Translations under genes and position numbers: made by a program
The notes under the pieces: generated by a model
The model's database searches: none
What the model saw: the letters and a program-made list of their open reading frames with translations, nothing else
What the model was told of the DNA's origin: nothing
In this document: positions 34,252 to 44,047 of the stretch, piece after piece
Layout: each line of letters begins with the position of its first letter
Position numbering within the stretch: position 1 is the first letter of the stretch
Source: Trichosporon coremiiforme
Taxonomy: Eukaryota > Basidiomycota > Tremellomycetes > Trichosporonales > Trichosporonaceae
Reading direction: 5' to 3'
Length of the DNA stretch: 64,000 nucleotides
Assembly (NCBI GenBank): GCA_039545355.1
Contig: BCJJ01000013.1
Coordinates: 791,980-855,979, forward strand

Positions 34252-34671
34252 TGTTGATGCCGGTGGCGTCGGCGAGCGCTACTGTCGCCAGACGAAAACA
34301 ACACGCGTGGAGGGACTAAAGGTCGGGCAAGGGCGGAGTCGAAGGCCCAGCCGTTGCACAGGCTATCACCTCGTCGGAATCGAGACGAAACCTAGAGTGC
34401 AGTCTCGAAAGGAAGAGTGCACTCTAGGAACAGGTGACGTGTGGTTGAGGGATGGAGACGAAGGAAGGACGATGGGGGTGGAGGTCCGGTTGAGTGGACC
34501 ACGGTCAGACCGCGAACGCGAGACACTAACTTTTGCCACCGGCTGATCGGCATCGAGGGGCCTAACCGCACGCGACCCTGCAACCGATAAGGAAAGCTGT
34601 CACGTGTCGTTATCAAGCTTTCCGGTTGTTGAAAAGGAAATTACAGGTGTAACTTTTATGACTGGAGGACC

Positions 34672-34679
34672 TGACGTCA
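34672..34679. promoter_or_regulatory. CRE palindrome TGACGTCA
   Basis: A full 8-bp cAMP-response-element palindrome, the consensus for ATF/CREB-type bZIP factors, about 490 bases upstream of the NmrA-like start and 420 upstream of the Irc20/SHPRH start. Occupancy is inference. Confidence 0.5.
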
Positions 34680-35093
34680 GATCAGTTCTGTCAGTTCCGA
34701 CGGAGTGTGAGTGGGCGTCGAAGGGGAAATAAGCAGGCCACCCAGGTTTTTCATGACCGAGCTCGTCAACAAACCCCACCCCTGACCTCTCATTAGCTGC
34801 TAAGACGCCGATTATCAAGCTCAATACACCTTGCATGACCAACCGAACCTACTTATGCAAGCCGATAGTCAGCAAAGTGCGACGCCAGATCTCGTAGATC
34901 TCAAACTTCCGTAGGAAAGTGTCTTGCTGGCGGGATGAAGCTCGCTAAGCGGGGTGCGTGATCGCGGGCGGCCATGGTGAGATCGTGATCGTGAAGTTGA
35001 CAGCAGCTCAGCTTGCTGACACCCGCCGAGTCCGCGAAGGTATTCCGGTCGACTTGTGCCTAACTCCGGCGGAACATCATGGACGTCGCTGAT

Positions 35094-35101
35094 ACTATAA
35101 A
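35094..35101 (+). promoter_or_regulatory. TATA-like element of the NmrA-like gene
   Basis: CTATAAAG lies about 70 bases before the start codon at 35169, the usual position for a fungal TATA box. It is one of very few clear TATA elements in the window, suggesting a regulated rather than housekeeping promoter. Confidence 0.6.
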
Positions 35102-35168
35102 GAGACCCAGCATCCCCGCTTCGGAGCCTCCATCACATCTGACTTTTCCATTCACACCAGTTCCCACA

Positions 35169-36094
35169 ATGTCTGACAAGAACGTCGTCGCTCTCTACTC
35201 TGTTACCGGCCTGCTTGGCAGCGGCTTCCTCAAGGAATTCGCCAAGCTCCACGAGGAGGGCAAGATCACCCTCGTTGTTCTGCACCGCGCTGGCAGCGAC
35301 ACCTCGGCTGTTCCCGACAACGTCGAGAAGCGCGTCCTTGGCTACGGCCACAGTGACCAAGCGCATGTCACCAAGGCGCTGAAGGATGTCGATATCCTTG
35401 TGTAAGTTTGTGCCTATGGGGCGTAGCTGACGGCAGCTCGGCAGTTGACAAGGTTTCGCAGGAGCAGCACCTCAAGTTCATGCGTCACCTGGCCGACATC
35501 AAGACGCTCACGACCTTCATTCCTTCGGACTACTCGATCAACTGGACTCGCGAAGAGCTGAACGTGGACGAAAACGTGGTTGCGCAGAGCAAGTTCGCGA
35601 TCAACACGCAGGCCAAATCGTGGGGCGTCCCTCTGACCATCGTCCACAACGGTCTGTTTGCACCCCTCTTCCTCGCCAAGGAGATCACCGGTATCGACGT
35701 CCGCGGCAACAAGCTCCGGCTTTATGGCGATGCTCTCAACCACAAGATCGGCGTCACGAGCATCCCTTACTTGTCCAAGGCTGTCGCCGAGCTGGTGTCC
35801 GGACCAAAGCATGAGCTTCCCGGCTCCCAGTACACCGTCACTGAGGCCGAGTGGACGGGCCAGCAGGTCTCGGACGCGCTCGAGAAGGCGAACGGATCTA
35901 AGCCCGAGATCGAGAAGATCACCGACGACGATATCAACGCCGCCACCCAGCAAGGCGTGTACCCCGCGCTCGCGGCCGGCATCCAGAAGAAGTGGGGCTC
36001 AGGCGACTTCCCCAACACCAGCCCGTACAACCCAAAGAACGCTACGCCCATCACCCTCGACCAGCTCGTCAGTGAGGCGAAGAAGCTCTGCTAA
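35169..36094 (+). CDS. NmrA-like NAD(P)-binding protein (isoflavone-reductase-like)
   Basis: A Rossmann-fold protein of the atypical short-chain dehydrogenase/NmrA group. Members are redox-sensing regulators or small-molecule reductases; the substrate here cannot be read from sequence. Two exons (35169-35401, 35437-36094) joined across a 35-nt intron give 296 residues. The N-terminal ALYSVTGLLGSGFL is the glycine-rich dinucleotide loop, and HRAGSD follows at the end of the second strand, where an Arg favours NADPH. FIPSDYSIN and VPLTIVHNGLFAPLFL match the isoflavone-reductase-like core. The TATA-like element and an upstream CRE suggest stress regulation, which is inference. Confidence 0.8.
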
Positions 36095-36425
36095 ATACGT
36101 ATGTTAGTGAATCTGTAGCCAATGCATTGTCTGCACCATATCGGCGTCGATCGGAGTGTAGTAACATTTTACGTAACATGCTGTCGGCCAGAGCCGAGTG
36201 GCCCGGCGGGCATGAGCACATCAGGGGTGAACTAAAATGTCACGGTGGATGGCGATCGTGGCTGACGGGATCCGGTCTAGATAGCCCATCTCTGCTTCGT
36301 ACTTCTCGTCACGGTCGGACGACTTTCCATCCAGCGGCGACGGCACCCACTTCGATACTTAACCCGCGATACCCAACTCTCCGACAGTCTTTACCCCATC
36401 GAACTCACGGCCCACCGGACACGAC
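36095..36425. other. Intergenic region before gamma-glutamyltransferase
   Basis: 331 bases between two genes on +. No repeat, RNA gene or clear core promoter element seen. Confidence 0.5.
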
Positions 36426-38489
36426 ATGTCCGAGTCCGACCCCCTCCTCCCCACGCCCAACGGCGGCGGCGCGCCCCAGCCCCGCCGCCAGCGCAGCAGC
36501 TCGCTCTCAACAATGACGAACGCGATGCGTAACCTCCGCGCGCGAAAGCCGAAGAAGTCGCTCCCGTATGCGCTTCTGCTCCTCCTCGGTGTTCTTATCG
36601 GCGCCGGGGGCATGTACGGGTTCCACAAGCTGCGCCCGCACAAGCACGAGAAGCCGCCCATGGTGCCACCGATATACAGGTTGCCTCCGGTACGTGCTGC
36701 GCCCCCATTCCACACTCATATCGTCCCCTGATGCAATTGCGTGCTGACAGCCAAGCCGACAGGCCTGCCGAGGAATCCGCCTTCGCTCGCGGGGCCCGGA
36801 AACGCCTCCGTGGCGTCCGAGGACGTGACGTGCTCCAACATGGGTCTCGACATTCTGCGAGATCACAACGGTACCGCCGTCGATGCCGCCATCACCACCA
36901 CGCTGTGTATCGGGTTGATGAACGCGTTCTCGTCCGGAATCGGTGGGGGCGGTTTCGCCCTCCTCTCCGTTCCCGAGGGGCTGGGCTCTGAGCGTGCGTG
37001 GCGCGACCTCGCCGACGTCGAGTACATGTCCCTGACGCAGCCCGACTATGGCTCGCTCAAGTCGAAGCGGCCGAAAGCCATCGCGGTCGATTTCCGCGAG
37101 ACGGCCCCCGCCGCATCGACCGAGGACATGTACAGCAAGCTGGGACCAGATGCGAGCCAAATCGGCGGACTCGCCGTTGGTGTTCCGGGCGAGATGCGCG
37201 GGTTGGAGGCAGCGCACAAGCTCTACGGCCAGGTACCCTGGGAGAAGCTCTTTGAGCCGGTGATCAAGCAGGCGCGCTCGGGGTGGCAAGTGTCGCGCGA
37301 ACTCGCCCGCAGGATTCGGATCTTTGGCGCGTTCATGCTCGAGGATCCCGTCTGGGCTGACGTGTACTCCCGCAATGGCCAGCTGCTCGTGGAGGGCGAC
37401 TGGGTATTCCGTCCCACGTACGCTAACACGTTGGAGGAGATTGCGAAGCACGGTGCTGCCGCTTTCTACTCTGGCGCCATCGCCGACGACGTCGTCAAGA
37501 CGGTGAAGAAGCGCGGAGGAATAATGACGCACGACGATCTCTCGCACTACAAAGCCAGGGTGTACCCTGCCATCTCGTCTTCGTTCCTGGGTCACGAGGT
37601 GTACTCTGCCGACGCGCCCGCCTCGGGGGGCGTGCTCCTAGGAATGCTGAACATTCTTGAGCCCTTCGTCGAGAAGTGGGCCAAGAAGGGCAAGTGCTGG
37701 GGCGCAGAGGAGAGCCACATCACGATCGAGGCGATGAAGCACGCCTTCGGCGCCAGGAGCGAGGTGTGCGACCCCACGTTTGCGAAGAACCTGACCCGTC
37801 TCGCCGAGTTCCGCACCAAGAGCTGGGCCGCTGGCCGCCGCGCCCTCATCGACGACAGGACGCACAAGCCCCCCTACTACGGTCTCGTCACGGACCCGCC
37901 GAGCGATAAGGGTACGACGCACCTCAGTGTTGTGGACCGCTGGGGCGGCGCGGCCAGCGTAACGAGCACGATCAACCTGATCTGGGGCAGCCATCTCATG
38001 ACCCCCGGAGGCATCATTCTCAACGACGAGCAGGACGACTACTCCGTCCCCGGCTTTGCGAATGCGTTCGGTCTCCCGCCTAGTCCTTACAACTACCCTG
38101 CCCCCGGCAAGCGGCCCCTCTCCTCCACCGCGCCGACTATCGTCTTCACGGACGGCAAGGTCAGCGCCGTCCTTGGCGGTAGTGGCGGAAGCCGCATCTT
38201 CCCCTCTGTGGCGCAGGTGTTGCTTAACATGGAGTGTGGGCTGAACATCTCGGCCGCGATCGAGAGGGAGAGACTCCACGACCAGATTCTACCTTCTATC
38301 ACGACGCTGGAGGTCGGACCGGACGGAGTAGAAAAGGAATGGATCAAGGATCTCGAGAGCCGTGGGCACAATATCGGCCAGTTTGACATCAACGTGGGCA
38401 GTAGCGAGGTGCAGGCCGTGGTTGTGAAGAAGGGGAAGGTCTGGGGCAGCTCAGACAGTAGGAAGAACGGCATCGCTGCGGCTTACTAG
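36426..38489 (+). CDS. ECM38: Gamma-glutamyltransferase (glutathione hydrolase)
   Basis: Cleaves the gamma-glutamyl bond of glutathione at the vacuolar or extracytosolic side of a membrane. It is a type II membrane proenzyme: residues about 44-63 (LPYALLLLLGVLIGAGGMYG) form the signal anchor after an Arg/Ser-rich cytosolic tail. The Ntn-hydrolase core includes SSGIGGGGF, and the autoprocessing site sits before T478 in DKGTTHLSVVD, the nucleophile of the small subunit. GGSGGSRI and STAPTIVF follow. Two exons (36426-36693, 36751-38489) give 668 residues. The strong-looking donor GTACGT at 36690 breaks the frame; the overlapping GT at 36694 with the acceptor at 36750 keeps it. That junction is the weak point. 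Confidence 0.92.
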
Positions 38490-38800
38490 TGTCCTTTGTT
38501 CGTGTCGATTCCGGCGATCAGATCCGCTTGTTTTCTTGTCTTTGTATGCTGTATGCATTGAACTTCTTGTCTCTTTTCCTTGCGTGTAGCCTGATATCTC
38601 CTCTCTGTGCGTCTGCTTACGTCTCCATGCTCGTGCTTGCTCATGCGTGCGGCTATGAATTAAACAGGCGGCAAGTTGAGAGATCCGGCCGCCCGGCCCG
38701 ATTTCGCGTCAATGCGGGGCCTCCGCCCATCTTAGTCGAGATTCGCGTTCCTTAAATCTCTCTCCACCACACATACCACATACCACCACCAGATTTCGTC
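38490..38800. other. Intergenic region before YIH1
   Basis: 311 bases, pyrimidine-rich in its left half. Nothing recognisable beyond promoter/UTR sequence. Confidence 0.5.
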
Positions 38801-40191
38801 ATGGACGTCGACCCGGAGGTCCAGTCGGTGAGTATCTGCAAGGGGAGCGCGGAGCGCGGAGTATGCTGCGTGTGTGCTCCTCCTTGGTCGCTCTCCCTCT
38901 TGGCCTCCGCTCCTGTCCCAGCTCTTGGCACTGCGTTCGACCAGACTGAGCTCGGCTCACGCGTCTCAGCAGAGACCGGACAACAATGAACGAGGCAGGC
39001 GGAAAGATCGAGGCAGCTCGAAATGATGTAACAGCTAACCCCCAGCTGATCGACACGCTCTCCGCCTCTGATGATCCGAACAAGTCCGCACAGGGCTTTG
39101 AGCTCGGCGCCCTCTCGGCCATCTACCCCTCTGTCCGACTACACCACCCCTCCCCCTCTCGACCGGGGACGCCTGCCTCTTCTTCCTCGGGCAGTGACCG
39201 GGTCCGATTCGTGGTGACTTTGCAGCCTGAGGATGGCACGACGCCCGAGATCGAGGTGCTCGTGAGCTTGCCGGAGGAATACCCGGAGTACGCGCCGACG
39301 CTGCAGTTGTTGGGCAAGTATGTCGGGAGTTATGCCGTCGATGCTGGATTGTGTGAGTATCCTCGACCGAGGGAGGAAAGCGAGCAGAGCTGGCTTGGAG
39401 TTCAGCTTTGAGGTAGCTTGGGCCTTAGGAAAAGGAGGAAGAGCTGCAGAGATGAGAAACGAAGCTGACAGACAGTCGGAAACGTCACCAGGACGTATCT
39501 CACGAGCGCCGGCGTGCCATTCACCCCAGGCCAGGAATGCATCTTCGACGGCCTCGTTCATGTCCAATCCCTAGTCGAGACATGGTACTCAGACCACCTC
39601 GCAGTCGACGCCGCAGGCGAAGCCGCCCGCTCAACACCCCGCGCATCCCCTCCTTCCCAACCTTCTCCCTCCCAACCCGCCCCCGCTCCGAATGTTAACG
39701 ACATCTCGACCGGCTTCTCCAAACTCAACTTCTCCGCTTCCCAGGCTCCAGCCAAGCCGTTACCCAAGATCTACACCTCTGAGGCAATTACAGACCGCAA
39801 ATCGGCCTTTGTGGGCCATTGCGCGCGGATATCTGCCGAATCGGATGTGGCCGCCATAGTCGCGCACTTGTTGGAGGATAAGAAGATCGCGCGGGCCGCC
39901 CATCCCACCATCTGGGCGTATCGACTTGCTAGGGATACGAACGGTCCCGCTGGCGTGGTCACAGAGGGCGATTACGACGATGACGGCGAGACGCAGGCTG
40001 GATCCCGGTTGAAACATTTGCTCGAGATCCTCGATGTGAGGGATACGGTCGTCGTCGTCACGCGGTGGTTTGGCGGGATTCACCTCGGTCCCGATCGGTT
40101 CAAGCATATCAACCAGGCTGCGCGGGACGCGATGGAGCTCGCGGGCGTGCTGGAGGAAAGCGCGTCGAAGAAGGATAAGCGACGGAGATGA
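38801..40191 (+). CDS. YIH1: Yih1/IMPACT, inhibitor of the Gcn2 pathway
   Basis: In yeast and mammals this protein binds Gcn1 through its RWD domain, displaces Gcn2 and so limits eIF2 alpha phosphorylation. Three exons (38801-38827, 39046-39352, 39476-40191) give 349 residues. The RWD domain covers about residues 10-150 with EYPEYAPTLQL. A Pro/Ser-rich linker follows. The C-terminal UPF0029/IMPACT domain has ITDRKSAFVGHCARI and the signature VVVVTRWFGGIHLGPDRF. The first coding exon has just nine codons, followed by a 218-nt intron. The C-terminus is basic (SKKDKRRR). Confidence 0.93.
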
Positions 40192-40266
40192 CGATAGATC
40201 TTACACTTTTATACATATGCTACAACTACATATCCACTTTTGTTCGACGCAGTGAGATGTTAGAGG

Positions 40267-41628
40267 CTAGCGCCCCCGCCCTCGGCCGCGACCCCTCCCC
40301 CGACCTCGCGGGAAAAACCGCTTCTGCGGCGCCTTCTTCTTAGACGGCGCGGCGGTGAAGGCGAGCTGGTCTGCTTCGTGCCACTCGTCATCCTTGTCGC
40401 CGGCGCCGCGGCGCCAGTGCTGCTCGTAGAAGACGCGCACCTTCTCGTCCAGCTCGTTCAGCAGGCTGAAATCTGCAAATTTGATGGCGGGGAGCTTGCC
40501 CTTCCCATTTTTGGCTGGAGCCGTGTCGGCGACCTCTGGGAGAGGACTGGAAGAACGAGATCGAGGAACCTGCGACGCGGGCTCGTTCGCAAAATCGGGC
40601 AGGTCGAAGATCGACTGTCGAGGGCGTTTGCGGCCGGATGTCTCCGTGACGGGGGCAGTGTACACTGGCTCGTCGAGAACCATGTCCCACGGGAAGGCGT
40701 CGTCGTCGTAGTCGTCTAAGATGGGAGGATCGGAGGGGCCAGAAAGTTCATGCTCGAGTTCGGGGACATCGATTGGCTCGATCGGGTCACTTGACATCAG
40801 GTTGATCGTGGCCGAGCTCGGATGCTCGTCGTCGCTGGGTGGGATAATCGCACGCGCTTTCCCCTTTGGTCGCGGAAGCGGTTCATCGTCGCTGTCGGGT
40901 ACACGAGCGGCCGACCTCCGCGTCTGACTGGGGGGTTCCTCGCCGTCGCTCTCGATATCCATCACTTTGCTATGTGGTGTCCTCTCCTCGTCGCTGGCAT
41001 CCACGCGGCGCCGCCGCTTCGCCACTGACACAGGCTTGGATGCAGATCTAAGCGTTTCTGTCCCCTTCTCCTGCTGAGTAAACAAGTCGTCCAGCGTCGG
41101 CTGCCGGGCTTGCTTGACGGGTGACGCCGAGCGCGACTTTGGTTTCGCTTTCAGTTTCATCGGTGACGGCTGTCTCGGCGTACTCCTACGCAGCGGTTTC
41201 GGAGCAGGCGAGCGCTCGGACGCACTGCTGGTGACGTTTGACGGGAGGTTGCTCGATCGGGCTGCAGTCAGCTCTACTCCGCCTGGTAGCTTACCCTTCC
41301 TCGCGCTGCGCTCTAATTCAGCAGCGGTGAACTCGCTGTCGCTGAGCTCCTCTATGCCGTCATCAACCTCGGCGCCATGCACGCTAGATGTTGGTGGCGG
41401 TGTCGGCAGGGACTCCTCTGAGCCGTCGCTCCTGGCCTTCTTTCTGGGTGACAAGTACGAGGGCACCAAGCTACTTGCTGAGCGCTTCTTGACCTCTGGC
41501 GACGTCGTCAAGTCCACCGGGTCGAGGGGAGAGGACGAGTCGGGGAGGAAGCCGCGGCGCCTGCTCGAGTCGAGTGCGACGCTCGCTGCAATCGCGCGCG
41601 GCTGGGAGGAGAGCGCAAAGGCGGGCAT
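40267..41628 (-). CDS. Protein of unknown function with PIP-box-like motif and RG-rich tail
   Basis: 453 residues in one exon, not assigned to a family. The first 350 residues are disordered: Ser/Pro/Arg/Lys-rich with acidic patches. Hydrophobic cores next to acidic or Ser residues (DPVDLTT, GIEELSDSE, INLMSSD, EPIDVPELE) resemble SUMO-interacting motifs. RQPTLDDLF (175-183) resembles a PCNA-binding PIP box but has Leu-Phe where two aromatics are usual. A short conserved-looking block, KFADFSLLNELDEKVRVFYEQHW, lies near 385-410, and the protein ends in RG dipeptides. Basic KKAR and KRRRR clusters suggest the nucleus. A DNA-repair or replication accessory role is inference only. Confidence 0.6.
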   Translation of the reverse strand: MPAFALSSQPRAIAASVALDSSRRRGFLPDSSSPLDPVDLTTSPEVKKRSASSLVPSYLSPRKKARSDGSEESLPTPPPTSSVHGAEVDDGIEELSDSEFTAAELERSARKGKLPGGVELTAARSSNLPSNVTSSASERSPAPKPLRRSTPRQPSPMKLKAKPKSRSASPVKQARQPTLDDLFTQQEKGTETLRSASKPVSVAKRRRRVDASDEERTPHSKVMDIESDGEEPPSQTRRSAARVPDSDDEPLPRPKGKARAIIPPSDDEHPSSATINLMSSDPIEPIDVPELEHELSGPSDPPILDDYDDDAFPWDMVLDEPVYTAPVTETSGRKRPRQSIFDLPDFANEPASQVPRSRSSSPLPEVADTAPAKNGKGKLPAIKFADFSLLNELDEKVRVFYEQHWRRGAGDKDDEWHEADQLAFTAAPSKKKAPQKRFFPRGRGRGRGRGRGR

Positions 41629-41951
41629 ACAAATCTGGGTGGCGCACCACGGGAGATGGTAGGTGCAACATGAACATTGATTTCGCGTTGGTTTCCCTTC
41701 CGACGCGTCAAAGAAGGCGCGTCCGTACTGATTATAGTCATTAGGGTGACTGGGTTAATGCGGCATTAGTACTCTCACTAATGGTTAGAGGATGGACACG
41801 TGCGACGTGAAACGCGGCGGCCGGCGGCGACGGGAGCATCCATGTCCCGTTGCTGCGATCGCCGATTTCTTGTCCATCGACACTCGACCCCGCAACATCA
41901 CTCATTCTCCACACATTCTCTTGTTTATCCCCGCCCCGACAGACCGCCACC
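41629..41951. promoter_or_regulatory. Divergent promoter, unknown protein and DUF218 gene
   Basis: 323 bases between divergent start codons. An open frame in phase with the DUF218 gene extends back to 41850, but the ATG at 41952 has the far better context (CCACCATG). Confidence 0.5.
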
Positions 41952-43162
41952 ATGCTGCCGACGCACCTGTCCGGCCGCAAGCGGCCCGTGGGGGCGTACG
42001 CTCCTCTCCCTCTCTCCGGCAACTGGATCTCCCAGCTGCGCGTGCGCTCGCGCCTGACCAACCTCGCCGTCCTGCTTCTGCTGTCGACACTAGGCCTGTC
42101 GCTGCTGTACAACTTGAAGCATGCACTCTTCTCCTCTGCGGCGGGATACAGCGCGAAGGCGTGGGACGTCGAACTCCCGCCCGAGCTGGCCGGCAGGCCG
42201 CCCAGCGTCGAGGCAACTATCAACCGCGATCCGCGTATGCGCGCCGTCGACCACCTCGTCATGGTTCCCGGACACGCGGTGTGGCTCGGCACCGATCCCG
42301 AGCGCGTGCACCGCGACGAGGACTGGGTACTCGAGACCATGCAGCGCGGCGGAAGCGTCAAGACGTACGTGAAGCACATTGAGCGCGCGGCCGCCGTCGC
42401 GCGAGACGACCCTCACGCGCTTCTCGTGTTCTCCGGGTGAGTAATCATAGCATCACAGCTTTCACACAGTCATTCGAGCTGACCTACAGCGGCGCGACTC
42501 GATCGCACTTGACGTCGCCCCTGTCCGAGGCGTCGAGCTACCACCGTCTCGCTGCTGCCCGAGGGCTCCTCCGGAGTCCGGCAGAGGGCACGTCCCTGCC
42601 CGTGGCGCAGCGCGCGACGACAGAGGAGTACGCTCTGGATAGCTACGAGAACCTGCTCTTCTCGATTGCGCGGTTCCGCGAAGTAACGGGCCGGTGGCCC
42701 GACAAGATCACCGTGGTCGGGTACGGCATGAAGCGCAAGCGCTTCGAGCAGCTGCACCGTGGCGCGATCCGCTTCCCAGCCCAGCGATTCCGGTACATCG
42801 GCATCGACGACGAGGGCAACACATCCGAGCACTACCTCGGCGAACTGAAGCACGGATACGCGCCGTTCCTCTTCTCGCCTGCTGGGTGCCGACCCCCGCT
42901 CAGCACTAAGCGCCTCGACCGGAACCCTTTCTCGCGGTATCCGTCCTACCACGCCAGTGTGCCTGAACTCGTCCCGCTGCTCGAGTGGTGTCCCCAGTCC
43001 ACGCCTGTGGGTGAGGTCGGCGTCCCGACGTCCATTGGCGAGCCGGGCTCCGACCGTGGTGCTGGCGAGGGAGAGGGCGAGGGCCACTTTGGCGACACCG
43101 CAGGCATGCAGCCGCCGAAGGGTTTCCGCGTGTTCCAGGGCAAGGTTCCTTGGGCTCGGTAG
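41952..43162 (+). CDS. DUF218 (YdcF-like) membrane protein, YOR238W type
   Basis: A type II membrane protein with a DUF218 domain; fungal members have no assigned reaction. Two exons (41952-42436, 42490-43162) give 385 residues. A single hydrophobic span lies at about 35-54 (LTNLAVLLLLSTLGLSLLYN). Family motifs are HLVMVPGHAVWLG, LLVFSGGATR (split by the 53-nt intron), PLSEASSYHRLA, SYENLLFSIARFREVTGRWP and ITVVGYGMKRKRF, the last like the Rossmann-like strand and basic loop of the domain. A Gly/Glu-rich low-complexity segment (GAGEGEGEGH) precedes the C-terminus. Assignment to the YOR238W group is from remembered motifs. Confidence 0.82.
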
Positions 43163-44047
43163 GGAACGCGAGCGTGAGGGAGCATGCTCGTTTTATGAGT
43201 GAGGAGGAGAGCGAGAAGGAGAGAAGAGGAGGACACCCAGCCCATCTTTGTGTACAGCACACTGGCATAGACTCAATTGGTAGTTATAGATTAGACAACA
43301 CATAGTTTTTCCCCACATAGTTTCGTTACAGTCCGTCAGCATCATCTGCATTTGCTATACCTAAGGCTCCCGCGTTGCAGTTGCGAGTCTGAGAGATCGA
43401 AACTGGAAGGGGCGACCGGTAGTCTAACTGCACGAGTGTACCGAGACATTGTGGGAGATCCGTGGGGAAGCTTGAAACTAGCAGAGCCGACCTCCGACCC
43501 CACCTAAGGCTTCTTTCCTTCTCGGTTGGGGTGTGGCGTGTGCCTCCAAGGATGGGCGACGACTCCAAACGGAACGCGTACGCGTTCACAGGATAGTCAC
43601 TTCCTTTCGCATGCACAAGCCTTTGCATACCTCGTATGAGTAGAAGCAAGGATCTGGCATAGCGTTCGAAAGAGCTTATGTATGACTACGGACTATGGAA
43701 TACAACAAGAGGAGAAGAAGGTAGTATGTACGTGTGGTGCTCCCCGGTCCCTTGTCCCTCTGTGCCTGGGGCGGCTTTTGGCAGAAGGAACCTTGGAACA
43801 CTTGGCTTTAAGCTCTGGGTTCAGCCGGCGGTGCACCAATTGGTGGGAGTGGGCGACGTTTCTGGGAGTGCGGTATGTTTGTGGGATTCTGCAGACGTCG
43901 CGTTCCCAGAGAACACACCAAAGGCGTTCTGGAAGGTCTCGACGGGGTCTCGGCCACAGTGGGCGGTATTGGCGATGCCATTAGCATTTGCTTCTGTGGA
44001 GTGGGAATCAACCGGAGATGCTGTATGGAGTGTTTGCTAAGGGCAGG
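43163..44047. other. Convergent intergenic region
   Basis: 885 bases between the 3' ends of the DUF218 gene (+) and a type I membrane protein gene (-). Short open frames occur on both strands without coding character. No repeat or RNA gene seen. Confidence 0.5.

Larger units (their letters stand above)
34252..35168. other. Divergent intergenic region upstream of the NmrA-like gene
   Basis: 917 bases between the start codons of two divergent genes. It holds a perfect TGACGTCA palindrome at 34672-34679 and a TATA-like element at 35094-35101, listed separately. No gene is supported. Confidence 0.6.

Noticed and set aside
41850..41951. Upstream in-frame ATG for the DUF218 protein
   Set aside because: The extra 34 residues would lie before the type II anchor and show no conservation signal; the ATG at 41952 has a CCACCATG context.
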